DNA of 12,386 nucleotides from an uncultured Granulosicoccus sp. GTDB taxonomy: Bacteria; Pseudomonadota; Gammaproteobacteria; Granulosicoccales; Granulosicoccaceae. The stretch spans positions 1 to 12,386 of the forward strand of contig CALLPU010000449.1 of NCBI GenBank assembly GCA_938016235.1. Direction: 5' to 3'. The translations under genes were made by a program, and so were the position numbers. Shown piece by piece: positions 5,342 through 12,127 of this stretch (the first letter of the stretch is position 1; each line of letters starts with the position of its first letter). The notes under the pieces are model-generated. The model was given only the letters and a program-made list of their open reading frames with translations. It did no database searches and was not told the DNA's origin.

Positions 5342-6943
5342 CTATTGCGAAATGCGACCTTCAGTGAACGGTGCATACGGCGCGTTTGCAGCCAGGTAAT
5401 CCGCTACCACGTTTTCCACATTGGGACCGAAGTCGTAAGCGTTCTGAGCCGACTCGGCAAATACGTCATAACCATCGCCGCCACTGCGCACATAGTTGTT
5501 GGTCACAACGCTGTAGGTGGCCTCAGGATCGATAGGCGATACGTCATCACCCGACCCTACCATGACTTCCACGATGCGCCCTTCGTTAGCTGGCTTCGAC
5601 GGATCCCAGGTGAACTTCAAACCCGCCACTTGCGGGAAGCGACCTTTGACTTCTTCAACCTGGCTGACACCGTTTTCCAGCGCCGCAATAATACCGGCGC
5701 CGGTAATGTCGAAGGTCGACAAGGTGTTCTGGAACGGCAGTACAGTGAGCACTTCGCCCATGGTCACTTCACCTTCATCGATGGAGGCGCGCAGACCACC
5801 CGAGTTCATGATGGCGATGGTGACACCTTGATCCTTGACACGGTCCAGCAGTGCATCGGCAACCAGGTTACCCATGGCACATTCCTGGACTCGACAGACA
5901 TCTCGGTTGCCTTCAACCACGCCTGCCGTTGCGGCAACAACCTTGTTACGAATCTCGTCCAGCGGCTTTGCCAGTTCAGAGACGCGTGCAACGATGTCAC
6001 CATTTTCAGCAATGGTGCCATCAACCGTAACAGGCTCACCCATGGCTTCGGTGATTTCACCGGCATCGTTGAAGGTGACAGACAATTCACCCACATACTT
6101 GCCGTAGGCATAAGCCTGCACGATAGCGGTGTTACCCACCATGGTGGGATATGGGCCGGCAGCACGATCGCTCACGTTCGACAATAGCGTGTTGGAGTGG
6201 CCACCCACAATGACATCAACGCCGGTGGTTTCAGCAGCAACACGCTGATCCACATCGTAGCCGGAATGCGACAGCACGATGATTCGGTTGATTCCCTGTT
6301 CGGTCAACTCATCCACTTCACCCTGCACAGCTGCCACAGGGTCTGAAAATGAGATGTTGTCACCCGGGCTTGCCAGCTCGTCGGTGTCCTGCGGTGTCAG
6401 ACCGATGATGCCGAATTTCTCGCCACCTTTCTCCACAATCGTGGACTTCATGATCTTGTTGGCAAGCGCAGGTTCCTGCGTGACGTCGGCGTTGGACATG
6501 ACAACCGGGAATTCGACGTTGTCGATGAATTCGCGCAATACCTCGGGGCCATCGTCGAACTCATGATTACCGACAGTCATGCCGTCGTACTGCAACGTGT
6601 TCATGATTTCCGCAGCGACCTTGCCTTTGTAATACGTGTAGAACAGGGACCCTTGAAACTGATCACCCCCGTCGAACAACAAGGCATCCGGATTGCGTGA
6701 GCGAGCTTCTTCAATCGCAGTAACCAGTCTTGCATAACCACCGAAGCACTTGCCTTCAGCGTTGTCTTCGGTAGAGCACGGGCTGTCGTATTTGCTGATC
6801 GGTTCTACCCGCGAATGAAAATCATTGGTGTGAAGAATGGTGACCTTGCTGTCGGCAAGCACCGGGCCTGCAGAGAACAATGCGGCGAGGCACGAAGCGG
6901 CGAGAGTCGAGGCGGGTACACCGGAAAGGTAGGCAGATTTCAT
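5342..6943 (-). CDS. Periplasmic 5'-nucleotidase (UshA family)
   Basis: This is a 533-residue exported phosphoesterase. Residues 1-30 are a signal peptide ending GPVLA. The N-terminal metallophosphatase domain has all the metal-site blocks: LHTNDFHSR (D41, H43), FDGGDQFQGS (D94), GNHEFDDG (N126, catalytic H127), VLSHSG (H226) and VGGHSN (H249). The C-terminal 5'-nucleotidase domain has MNSGGLR (380-385), the inner GEVTMGEVLTVLPFQN block (391-406) and SGGDGYDVF (487-495), which supplies aromatic residues that stack on the base in the family. Length and order match bacterial 5'-nucleotidase/UDP-sugar hydrolases that release nucleoside and phosphate in the periplasm. Exact specificity (AMP, UDP-sugars or other) is not readable. 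The ATG is preceded by CGGAG about 12 bases upstream. It follows the aldo/keto reductase gene by 60 bases with no terminator seen between them. Confidence 0.93.
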   Translation of the reverse strand: MKSAYLSGVPASTLAASCLAALFSAGPVLADSKVTILHTNDFHSRVEPISKYDSPCSTEDNAEGKCFGGYARLVTAIEEARSRNPDALLFDGGDQFQGSLFYTYYKGKVAAEIMNTLQYDGMTVGNHEFDDGPEVLREFIDNVEFPVVMSNADVTQEPALANKIMKSTIVEKGGEKFGIIGLTPQDTDELASPGDNISFSDPVAAVQGEVDELTEQGINRIIVLSHSGYDVDQRVAAETTGVDVIVGGHSNTLLSNVSDRAAGPYPTMVGNTAIVQAYAYGKYVGELSVTFNDAGEITEAMGEPVTVDGTIAENGDIVARVSELAKPLDEIRNKVVAATAGVVEGNRDVCRVQECAMGNLVADALLDRVKDQGVTIAIMNSGGLRASIDEGEVTMGEVLTVLPFQNTLSTFDITGAGIIAALENGVSQVEEVKGRFPQVAGLKFTWDPSKPANEGRIVEVMVGSGDDVSPIDPEATYSVVTNNYVRSGGDGYDVFAESAQNAYDFGPNVENVVADYLAANAPYAPFTEGRISQ

Positions 6944-7003
6944 GGAAAAATCACTCCGTAAGATGGGACAACGCTAGCGTAACAGGTCCGTATGAGCAGC
7001 GTG

Positions 7004-8023
7004 TTACTCGTAAATGGGAAAAAAAGTATTAAAAGCCAGCTCGGCAAACACGCCCGGATCGTTAAATCGCTGATTTTTATCCAGTGCGTTGATCGCCTCC
7101 ATATCGTCGTCCGTCAGCGCGAAATCAAACAGGTTCGCATTTTCCCGCAAGCGTTCAGGCTTTGATGTTTTGGGGATGATGGCGTTACCCCGTTGTACAC
7201 CCCAGCGCAGTACCACCTGGGCAGGCGTTCGTCCGAGGCGCTCGGCAATGGCAACAACCGAGGGTTGTTCAAGTACGGATTCACTGGCCTGGGCCATGTC
7301 CAGCTCCAGATACGACAATGCCCCAAGGGGAGAAAACGCGGTGACGGCGATGTCTTCTTCAGCACAGAATCGCATGAGTTTTTCCTGCACCAGATACGGG
7401 TGTGACTCTACCTGCAGCACCGCCGGGGCGATACGCGCGTAGTTGAGCATGTCGCGCACCAGGCTGACCCCGTAGTTGCAGACACCGATATGACGACTGA
7501 GCCCGGCATCGACCAGTGTCTCCATCGCTTGCCAGGTGTCCTGCAGCGACACTCTGGCAGGCTTCATCATGGGCAGCTCTGCAGCGGGATCGTGAATCCA
7601 CTCGGGCGGATACCGCGTTTCAAACGGCACGAACTCCAGCGCGATCGGAAAATGCACGAGGTACAGGTCGAGATAGTCCAGCCCGAGATCGCTCAGTGTC
7701 TGATCCATCGCCATGATCACGTGATCCGGATGGTGATAGGTATTCCATAGTTTGGACGTTATCCAGAGCTCTTCGCGTGTGCACAACCCCGCGTCGATGG
7801 CGCGCTTGATACCGACTCCCACTTCTTTTTCATTGCCGTAATCGCAAGCGCTATCCAGGTGTCGGTATCCGGCGCTGATCGCATCGAAGACCACGTCTGC
7901 CACGGTTGACTTGTCGATCTTCCACAAGCCGAGCCCAATCAACGGCATTTTGCCGCTGCTGCCGACATCCTGACAAGGTATGTTCATTGATGTGTTTTCC
8001 GTTGATGGGTTGGACGCGCTCAT
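7004..8023 (-). CDS. Aldo/keto reductase resembling yeast xylose reductase
   Basis: This is a 339-residue cytoplasmic NAD(P)H-dependent oxidoreductase with a TIM-barrel fold. The catalytic tetrad is complete: D57 and Y62 (RHLDSACDYGNE), K91 (WITSKLWN) and H124 (YLVHFP). Several segments match what I know of fungal D-xylose reductases (AKR2B): HFPIALEFVPFETRYPP (124-140), PAVLQVESHPYL (200-211), the coenzyme-binding IPKTSKPERLREN (283-295), and a C-terminal RFNDP (319-323) before FFPIYE at the end. Such enzymes reduce aldoses to alditols, so a sugar or polyol substrate is likely, but xylose itself is not shown. The ATG has AAGGAA about 8 bases upstream and overlaps the stop of the Gfo/Idh/MocA gene (ATGA, 8020-8023), indicating coupled translation. 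A later Met at residue 13 or 26 is possible, because the first residues are not conserved. Confidence 0.9.
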   Translation of the reverse strand: MSASNPSTENTSMNIPCQDVGSSGKMPLIGLGLWKIDKSTVADVVFDAISAGYRHLDSACDYGNEKEVGVGIKRAIDAGLCTREELWITSKLWNTYHHPDHVIMAMDQTLSDLGLDYLDLYLVHFPIALEFVPFETRYPPEWIHDPAAELPMMKPARVSLQDTWQAMETLVDAGLSRHIGVCNYGVSLVRDMLNYARIAPAVLQVESHPYLVQEKLMRFCAEEDIAVTAFSPLGALSYLELDMAQASESVLEQPSVVAIAERLGRTPAQVVLRWGVQRGNAIIPKTSKPERLRENANLFDFALTDDDMEAINALDKNQRFNDPGVFAELAFNTFFPIYE

Positions 8024-9177
8024 CGTGCCGTTCCTTGCGATGGTAACGACGCGTCAGTCATGAATTGGTCGAACACGATGGCCTGACCGGTGCGAATGGA
8101 TTCCTGTGCCGCAGCTCCCATCCGCACCGCCTTAACGCCATCTTCGGCACTGACTTCCACAACGCCTCCTTCCTGTACAGCGCGAACAAACTGAACGTGC
8201 TGATAATAAGTGGATCCGTGGTGGTCGCCGGCCGCAGCCAGCGCAGGATCAATCTCCAGCCGATCAATGCTTGGGGCGCTACGATCTCTGGGGCTGAACA
8301 CAACACTGGCGCTGCGCTCGCGCGCATCCGGCCAGAAGCGGTCGGGGCCAGGAATGAACGCGTCCAGCTTGCCCCGATCACCGATAGCCGTGAGCTGTTC
8401 CTGTGGATCGGCACCGTCTGCGAACATGCACAATTCCAGTGAGGCTCGTACCCCATTAGCGAAATCGATAATGACGTAGGCGTTGTCGATGATGTCTGGC
8501 GTTCGCGTGCCGTAGCGCTCATCCAGATGGTTGACATCCATCGCACCACTGCCAAAGACACGCACGGGCTCCGAGTCCACCATCAAGCGCATGAGATCAA
8601 AATGATGGCAGCACTTCTCCACTAGCGTACCACCGGTGTTCTCACTGAACCGATTCCAGTCGCCCACTTTCTCCAGAAACGGGAAGCGGTGCTCCTTGAT
8701 CGACAACATGCGCAAGGTGCCTATCTCACCGCTGTTCAGTCGTTCCATGAATCGCGCCGTGGGTGGCATGTAGCGATACTCCATGGCAACCCAGAATGGC
8801 GACGGGTAACCTGCCAGCCGGAGCAACAGATCGTCACACTGCGCCACTGTCGTGCAGACGGGCTTTTCAGCCAGGATAGGTTTACCGGTGGGCAAGAGTT
8901 CGGTGATGATGGCGTGATGCGTAAAATTGGGGGACACGATGAGATAGATATCGATGGAACTGTCATCCACCTCACTCAATTTGGCGTAGCCGTTGGCGTG
9001 TAAATTTCCCAGAGAACGCGCAAGCGACACGGCAGATTCGCGCATCTCTTCATTGGGGTCTATCAGGGCTGTAACCTGAATATCCCAGCCGTTCATGTCT
9101 CGCACCAGCGCCAGATTACGTAGGTGCTCGTGGCCCATCATGCCAGTGCCAATCACGGCGTATCGGAGTGTTTTCAT
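8020..9177 (-). CDS. Gfo/Idh/MocA family NAD(P)-dependent oxidoreductase
   Basis: From the ATG at 9175-9177 this is a 385-residue cytoplasmic dehydrogenase. The Rossmann fold starts at once with LRYAVIGTGMMGHEHL (GxGxxG at residues 10-15). The coenzyme and active-site lysine lies in AEKPVCTT (E104, K105, P106), and the substrate-side motif is VEKCCHHFDLMRLM (H191/H192, D194). The C-terminal part (STYYQHVQFVRAV, then VEVSAEDGVKAVRMGAAAQES) is typical of inositol- or sugar-dehydrogenase-like members. The family oxidises or reduces sugars, inositols and derivatives; specificity is unknown. The frame is open to a GTG at 9213, adding 12 residues (RSTKNSAKLAR) that would precede the first beta strand and lack a ribosome site, so I use 9177. 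It is the first gene of the minus-strand unit, divergent from hspQ, and overlaps the aldo/keto reductase gene by 4 bases. Confidence 0.9.
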   Translation of the reverse strand: MKTLRYAVIGTGMMGHEHLRNLALVRDMNGWDIQVTALIDPNEEMRESAVSLARSLGNLHANGYAKLSEVDDSSIDIYLIVSPNFTHHAIITELLPTGKPILAEKPVCTTVAQCDDLLLRLAGYPSPFWVAMEYRYMPPTARFMERLNSGEIGTLRMLSIKEHRFPFLEKVGDWNRFSENTGGTLVEKCCHHFDLMRLMVDSEPVRVFGSGAMDVNHLDERYGTRTPDIIDNAYVIIDFANGVRASLELCMFADGADPQEQLTAIGDRGKLDAFIPGPDRFWPDARERSASVVFSPRDRSAPSIDRLEIDPALAAAGDHHGSTYYQHVQFVRAVQEGGVVEVSAEDGVKAVRMGAAAQESIRTGQAIVFDQFMTDASLPSQGTAR

Positions 9178-9288
9178 CCGCGCAAGTTTAGCGCTATTCT
9201 TCGTCGACCGCACTTGGCATTACACCGTCAAACATGGCCTGTCGAAAAGTCCTCATTAGGGGCGGGTCGGTTCCAGTACACTACCGAT

Positions 9289-9615
9289 ATGGTCAGAGAC
9301 GCAAAATTCAGTATTGGTCAGGTTGTGCGCCATCGCGTGTACCCGTTCCGCGGCATAATTTTTGATGTTGATCCGGTTTTCGACAATTCCGATGAATGGT
9401 ACGAAGCCATTCCCGAAGCAGTGCGGCCACACAAAGACCAGCCGTTTTATCATTTATATGCCGAGAATGAAGAAACCGTGTACGAAGCGTATGTCTCTGA
9501 ACAGAACCTGTTGATTGATGACAACACCACGCCATTGCGCCACCCGCGTATCGCCGTGGACTTCAAGCGCGGTGACAATGGCGCCTACACCCCGATCAAT
9601 CTGGCCAGCCACTAG
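9289..9615 (+). CDS. hspQ: HspQ/YccV heat-shock, hemimethylated-DNA-binding protein
   Basis: The 108-residue product matches HspQ (YccV) along its length: AKFSIGQVVRHRVYPFRGIIFDVDPVF (5-31), EWYEAIPEAVRPHKDQPFYHLYAE (36-59), VYEAYVSEQNLL (64-75) and the closing PLRHPRI (82-88). In E. coli, HspQ is a small heat-shock-induced cytosolic protein that enhances Lon specificity and binds hemimethylated DNA. A longer frame from 9124 exists, but it runs into the divergent gene and its extra 55 residues have no family likeness, so ATG 9289 is chosen. There is no strong Shine-Dalgarno sequence before it, and no sigma-32 type promoter could be recognised in the 111-base gap to the divergent Gfo/Idh/MocA gene. 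The C-terminal extension after HPRI (about 20 residues) is slightly longer than in E. coli. Confidence 0.93.
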   Translation: MVRDAKFSIGQVVRHRVYPFRGIIFDVDPVFDNSDEWYEAIPEAVRPHKDQPFYHLYAENEETVYEAYVSEQNLLIDDNTTPLRHPRIAVDFKRGDNGAYTPINLASH

Positions 9616-9666
9616 TGACCTGCCCATATCAAGTACGTGGATTATCATTGTGATAGACAGGTCACT
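9614..9666. other. 9-bp inverted repeat with inner dyad after hspQ
   Basis: AGTGACCTG (9614-9622, overlapping the hspQ stop) and CAGGTCACT (9658-9666) are perfect inverted copies with a 35-base loop. Inside the loop TATCA-ttg-TGATA (9643-9655) is a second dyad. No T-run follows, so a standard terminator is unlikely. An operator for the MATE gene starting at 9720, or an mRNA 3' structure for hspQ, are the alternatives. Confidence 0.4.
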
Positions 9667-9719
9667 GCATGATGCCTGGTCCAACCGCTGATAACGTGTA
9701 ACCCACAAACATTCACTCA

Positions 9720-11207
9720 ATGGCTCAAACCGGCACCAGCTATACACAAGGGTCCGTCTTCGGGCACATCAGTACGCTATCGATCACCTCGGCCATCGGG
9801 CTGTTCGCCATCTTCGCCGTCGACCTGGTGGATGTGTTCTTTATCGCGATGCTCGGTGTTCCCGAACTGGCGGCTGCTGTTGGCTTTGCCGGCACCGCGC
9901 TGTTCTTCGGTGCCGCAATCTGCATCGGTCTCGCGATTGCCAGCTCCACCGTTGTGGCGCAGGCGGTCGGGGCCGAATCGTTGTCTTCCAGCCAGACCGG
10001 TGAGGCGAGTGTAACTCACGAATCGACTTCGGATGCGGTGCAGGTTTTGGTGCCAGAATCCGCTCGTCTCGCCTCGCACGGCCTGTTATTCGGATTGATG
10101 CTGACCACACCATTGGCGGTGCTGTCTGTTGTGTTTGCGCCAGAACTGATCGGCCTTCTCGGCGCGGAAGGCGCCACACTGGATCTGGCCGTTCACTACT
10201 TTCGCATTGTGGGTTTCTCCTTACCCATTCTGGGACTTGCCATGGGCGGCACCTCGCTATTGCGAGCCGTTGGCGAGGCGAAGCTATCCATGTGGGCCAC
10301 CATCATCGCGGGCATCGTCAATGCCGTGCTCGATCCGTTGCTGATTTTCGGGCTATCGCTGGATCTTACAGGCGCCGCCATTGCCTCAGTAATTTCGCGC
10401 TGCACTGTTGCAGGTGTTGCGCTGTATTTCATTGCCAAACGTCATCAGATGCTGCGCAAACCCAACTGGTCTTTGTTCGCGGCCGATTGCCGCCAACTGG
10501 GCAGTATCGCCGTGCCGTCATTGATCACCAATCTGGCCGGACCGTTCGGCGCCGCGTATGCCACATCACAATTGGCGAAGTTCGGTACTGATGCGGTCGC
10601 AGCCGCGGCAGTCATCGGCAGACTGACGCCGGTAGCCTTCGCCGGATTGTATGGGCTGTCTGGTGCCGTGGGCCCGGTCGCCTCACAGAACATGGGCGCT
10701 GAGCAATGGCACCGTGTTCGGCAAACACTGATTGCCAGCGGCATCTTCGTCACGCTCTATGTGCTGCCGGTAGCGCTCGGTATGTTCTTGTTGAAAGACA
10801 CGCTGGTGCACATCTTTGAACTGGAAGCCGCCGCAGCCGAACTTCTGCGTTTCTATTGCACGTTCATCGTTATCAGCTATTGGCTGTTTGGGATGCAACT
10901 GGCCGCCAATCCGTTGTTCACCGCACTACGCCATCCAGGCTTCGCCACCATCAGTAATATCGCTCGCGATCTGTGCCTGGGTATTCCACTGGTGTTTGTG
11001 GGCAGCCAGTTGTACGGCGCTCAAGGCGTTCTGGGAGGCCAGGCCATCGGCAACATGATCGCCGGCGTCATTGCCTTCAGCGTCGCTCTCTGGCTAACAT
11101 CACGCGTGGAACGTGGTTTATCTATCGATCTGCCGTTCGCCTCCGTCAAACAGCGATTGCATTTTCATCGTGCCGTTGTACCAGGTGTGCAGCATCGCGG
11201 GCATTAA
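9720..11207 (+). CDS. MATE family multidrug/metabolite exporter
   Basis: This is a 495-residue inner-membrane protein with about 12 hydrophobic segments in two MatE halves. It shows family patterns such as FAVDLVDVFFIAMLG (32-46), ASSTVVAQAVGA (74-85), LGLAMGGTSLLRAVGEAKLSM (about 176-196), IVNAVLDPLLIFG and, in the second half, GAVGPVASQNMGA. MATE proteins expel cationic drugs or metabolites using Na+ or H+ gradients; the substrate here is unknown. Compared with the usual length of about 450, there is an inserted hydrophilic loop rich in Ser, Thr and Glu at about 86-113, between the second and third membrane segments, and a charged C-terminal tail of about 20 residues. ATG 9720 is fixed by an in-frame TAA shortly upstream, but there is no visible Shine-Dalgarno sequence. 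It follows hspQ by 104 bases on the same strand. Confidence 0.9.
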   Translation: MAQTGTSYTQGSVFGHISTLSITSAIGLFAIFAVDLVDVFFIAMLGVPELAAAVGFAGTALFFGAAICIGLAIASSTVVAQAVGAESLSSSQTGEASVTHESTSDAVQVLVPESARLASHGLLFGLMLTTPLAVLSVVFAPELIGLLGAEGATLDLAVHYFRIVGFSLPILGLAMGGTSLLRAVGEAKLSMWATIIAGIVNAVLDPLLIFGLSLDLTGAAIASVISRCTVAGVALYFIAKRHQMLRKPNWSLFAADCRQLGSIAVPSLITNLAGPFGAAYATSQLAKFGTDAVAAAAVIGRLTPVAFAGLYGLSGAVGPVASQNMGAEQWHRVRQTLIASGIFVTLYVLPVALGMFLLKDTLVHIFELEAAAAELLRFYCTFIVISYWLFGMQLAANPLFTALRHPGFATISNIARDLCLGIPLVFVGSQLYGAQGVLGGQAIGNMIAGVIAFSVALWLTSRVERGLSIDLPFASVKQRLHFHRAVVPGVQHRGH

Positions 11208-11341
11208 GCTAACAGGTTGCTATACCACCCATGAAACACTGGATGAAATACGATGCTGTGTGTTGCAGTCAAGGTCCTTTCAAGTCTGCGCCTTGAACCG
11301 CGGTTAGCATTAGACTTCTACTGTATTTAAACCAGGTGACG
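11208..11341. other. Convergent intergenic gap, 134 bases
   Basis: This is the gap between the MATE gene and the convergent toxin gene. It contains a 10-bp palindrome AACCGCGGTT (11296-11305) and a distant inverted pair, GCTAAC (11208-11213) with GTTAGC (11303-11308). I found no hairpin with a T-run, no open frame and no RNA gene in it. Confidence 0.3.
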
Positions 11342-11752
11342 TCAGCGCTCGGGTATCACTATGGGTACAAGAGACAGTTCCGTGATGCCTTGAAAGTCGT
11401 CTGGGTTGGCAGTGTACAGTGGCAACTGATGTGCAACAGCGATGGAGGCTATCAATGCGTCATAAGCCCGTGCTTTAGTTTTTCTACCAGCCGATCGTAG
11501 ATCGCTCGCCACTCGACCAAATGCTCTTGCTGCGGCGGCGTCAAACGGAATGGGTTCAAAGTCAGACTCTGCTTGTTGCAAATGAGCTTGCCTTGCTGCC
11601 CGTTCAATATCGTTTGTTGTTACGTGAGGACCAACTGACAACTCAGCTAACGTAATTGTTGTAATAGACGGGTACTTTGGCAAACTTTCAGAATCTACAA
11701 TTCGGGGAAGGAGTATGACCGCGTTCGTGTCTAGAATGCCATGGTCGCTCAC
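11342..11752 (-). CDS. vapC: VapC-type PIN-domain toxin
   Basis: This is a 136-residue PIN-domain ribonuclease. The acidic residues that bind Mg2+ in the family are in place: D8 in GILDTNAVI, E37 in TLAELSVG, D98 in RAYDALIASIAVAH and D118/D119 in ANPDDF. The length is normal for VapC, which cleaves tRNA or rRNA and stops translation when not bound by its antitoxin; the target here is unknown. It starts with GTG, overlapping the stop of the antitoxin gene (GTGA, 11749-11752), so the toxin is made after and coupled to the antitoxin, as usual for these pairs. All key residues are intact, so the toxin is probably active. An earlier start is unlikely given the conserved first strand at residues 5-8. 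Confidence 0.9.
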   Translation of the reverse strand: MSDHGILDTNAVILLPRIVDSESLPKYPSITTITLAELSVGPHVTTNDIERAARQAHLQQAESDFEPIPFDAAAARAFGRVASDLRSAGRKTKARAYDALIASIAVAHQLPLYTANPDDFQGITELSLVPIVIPER

Positions 11753-11985
11753 AGGGTTTGATCGATCACGCTATCGATGTCTTCTCGAAAAGCATCGCCA
11801 TCAATAACGGGCAGTTTTTTCCATCGTTGCAACAGAGCAGATGACTCAACTGGCTGCCTTGGCGTTGGGCAAAGCTCTGCTACAGCTTGCCCATCGCGTG
11901 TTACAACCAACCGCTCTCCAGCGAGGACCTGATCGACGACACGCCCGCCATTGTTACGCAAATCTCTGATTGATATTTTCTTCAT
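11749..11985 (-). CDS. vapB: Phd/YefM-type antitoxin of the VapBC pair
   Basis: This 78-residue protein has the typical prevent-host-death fold at the start: MKKISIRDLRNNGGRVVDQVLAGERLVVTRDGQAVAEL (1-38), which dimerises and binds DNA. The C-terminal tail, LLQRWKKLPVIDGDAFREDIDSVIDQTL (51-78), is the kind of flexible segment that wraps the PIN toxin and blocks its active site. It is degraded faster than the toxin in known systems. The ATG is at 11983-11985, only 8 bases from an 18-bp palindrome likely to be its operator. No Shine-Dalgarno sequence is visible in the short leader. The toxin start overlaps its stop. Confidence 0.9.
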   Translation of the reverse strand: MKKISIRDLRNNGGRVVDQVLAGERLVVTRDGQAVAELCPTPRQPVESSALLQRWKKLPVIDGDAFREDIDSVIDQTL

Positions 11986-11993
11986 GTGTAGAG

Positions 11994-12011
11994 TGTATCA
12001 CGCGTGATACA
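11994..12011. promoter_or_regulatory. 18-bp perfect palindrome, likely toxin-antitoxin operator
   Basis: TGTATCACGCGTGATACA is an exact palindrome ending 8 bases before the antitoxin start. Phd/YefM antitoxins commonly repress their own promoter through such sites. The minus-strand TGATACACT within and after it could hold the -10 box, but no clear -35 box is seen, so I do not call the promoter itself. Confidence 0.75.
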
Positions 12012-12127
12012 GCCTATGAGAGAAATATTAAGAGCTCTTCATCAACACATTGACAACGAAAACGATCAACGGATGCTTGTGACGACAACAATGCCAGTCA
12101 CTATTCGCCCATTTTGTGAGCAACGCA

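Noticed and set aside
5345..6187. Long plus-strand open frame of 280 codons
   Set aside because: It is exactly opposite the conserved 5'-nucleotidase coding region, has no recognisable domain, and is explained as an antisense shadow.
6971..6980. ACGCTAGCGT palindrome as a terminator between the AKR and nucleotidase genes
   Set aside because: A 10-base palindrome has no room for a loop and is not followed by a T-run.
9124..9288. N-terminal extension of HspQ by 55 residues
   Set aside because: It runs antisense into the start of the Gfo/Idh/MocA gene and has no likeness to the family. Homology begins at ATG 9289.
12049..12054. Perfect TTGACA on the plus strand as a promoter
   Set aside because: No acceptable -10 box lies 16-18 bases downstream, and no plus-strand gene follows.
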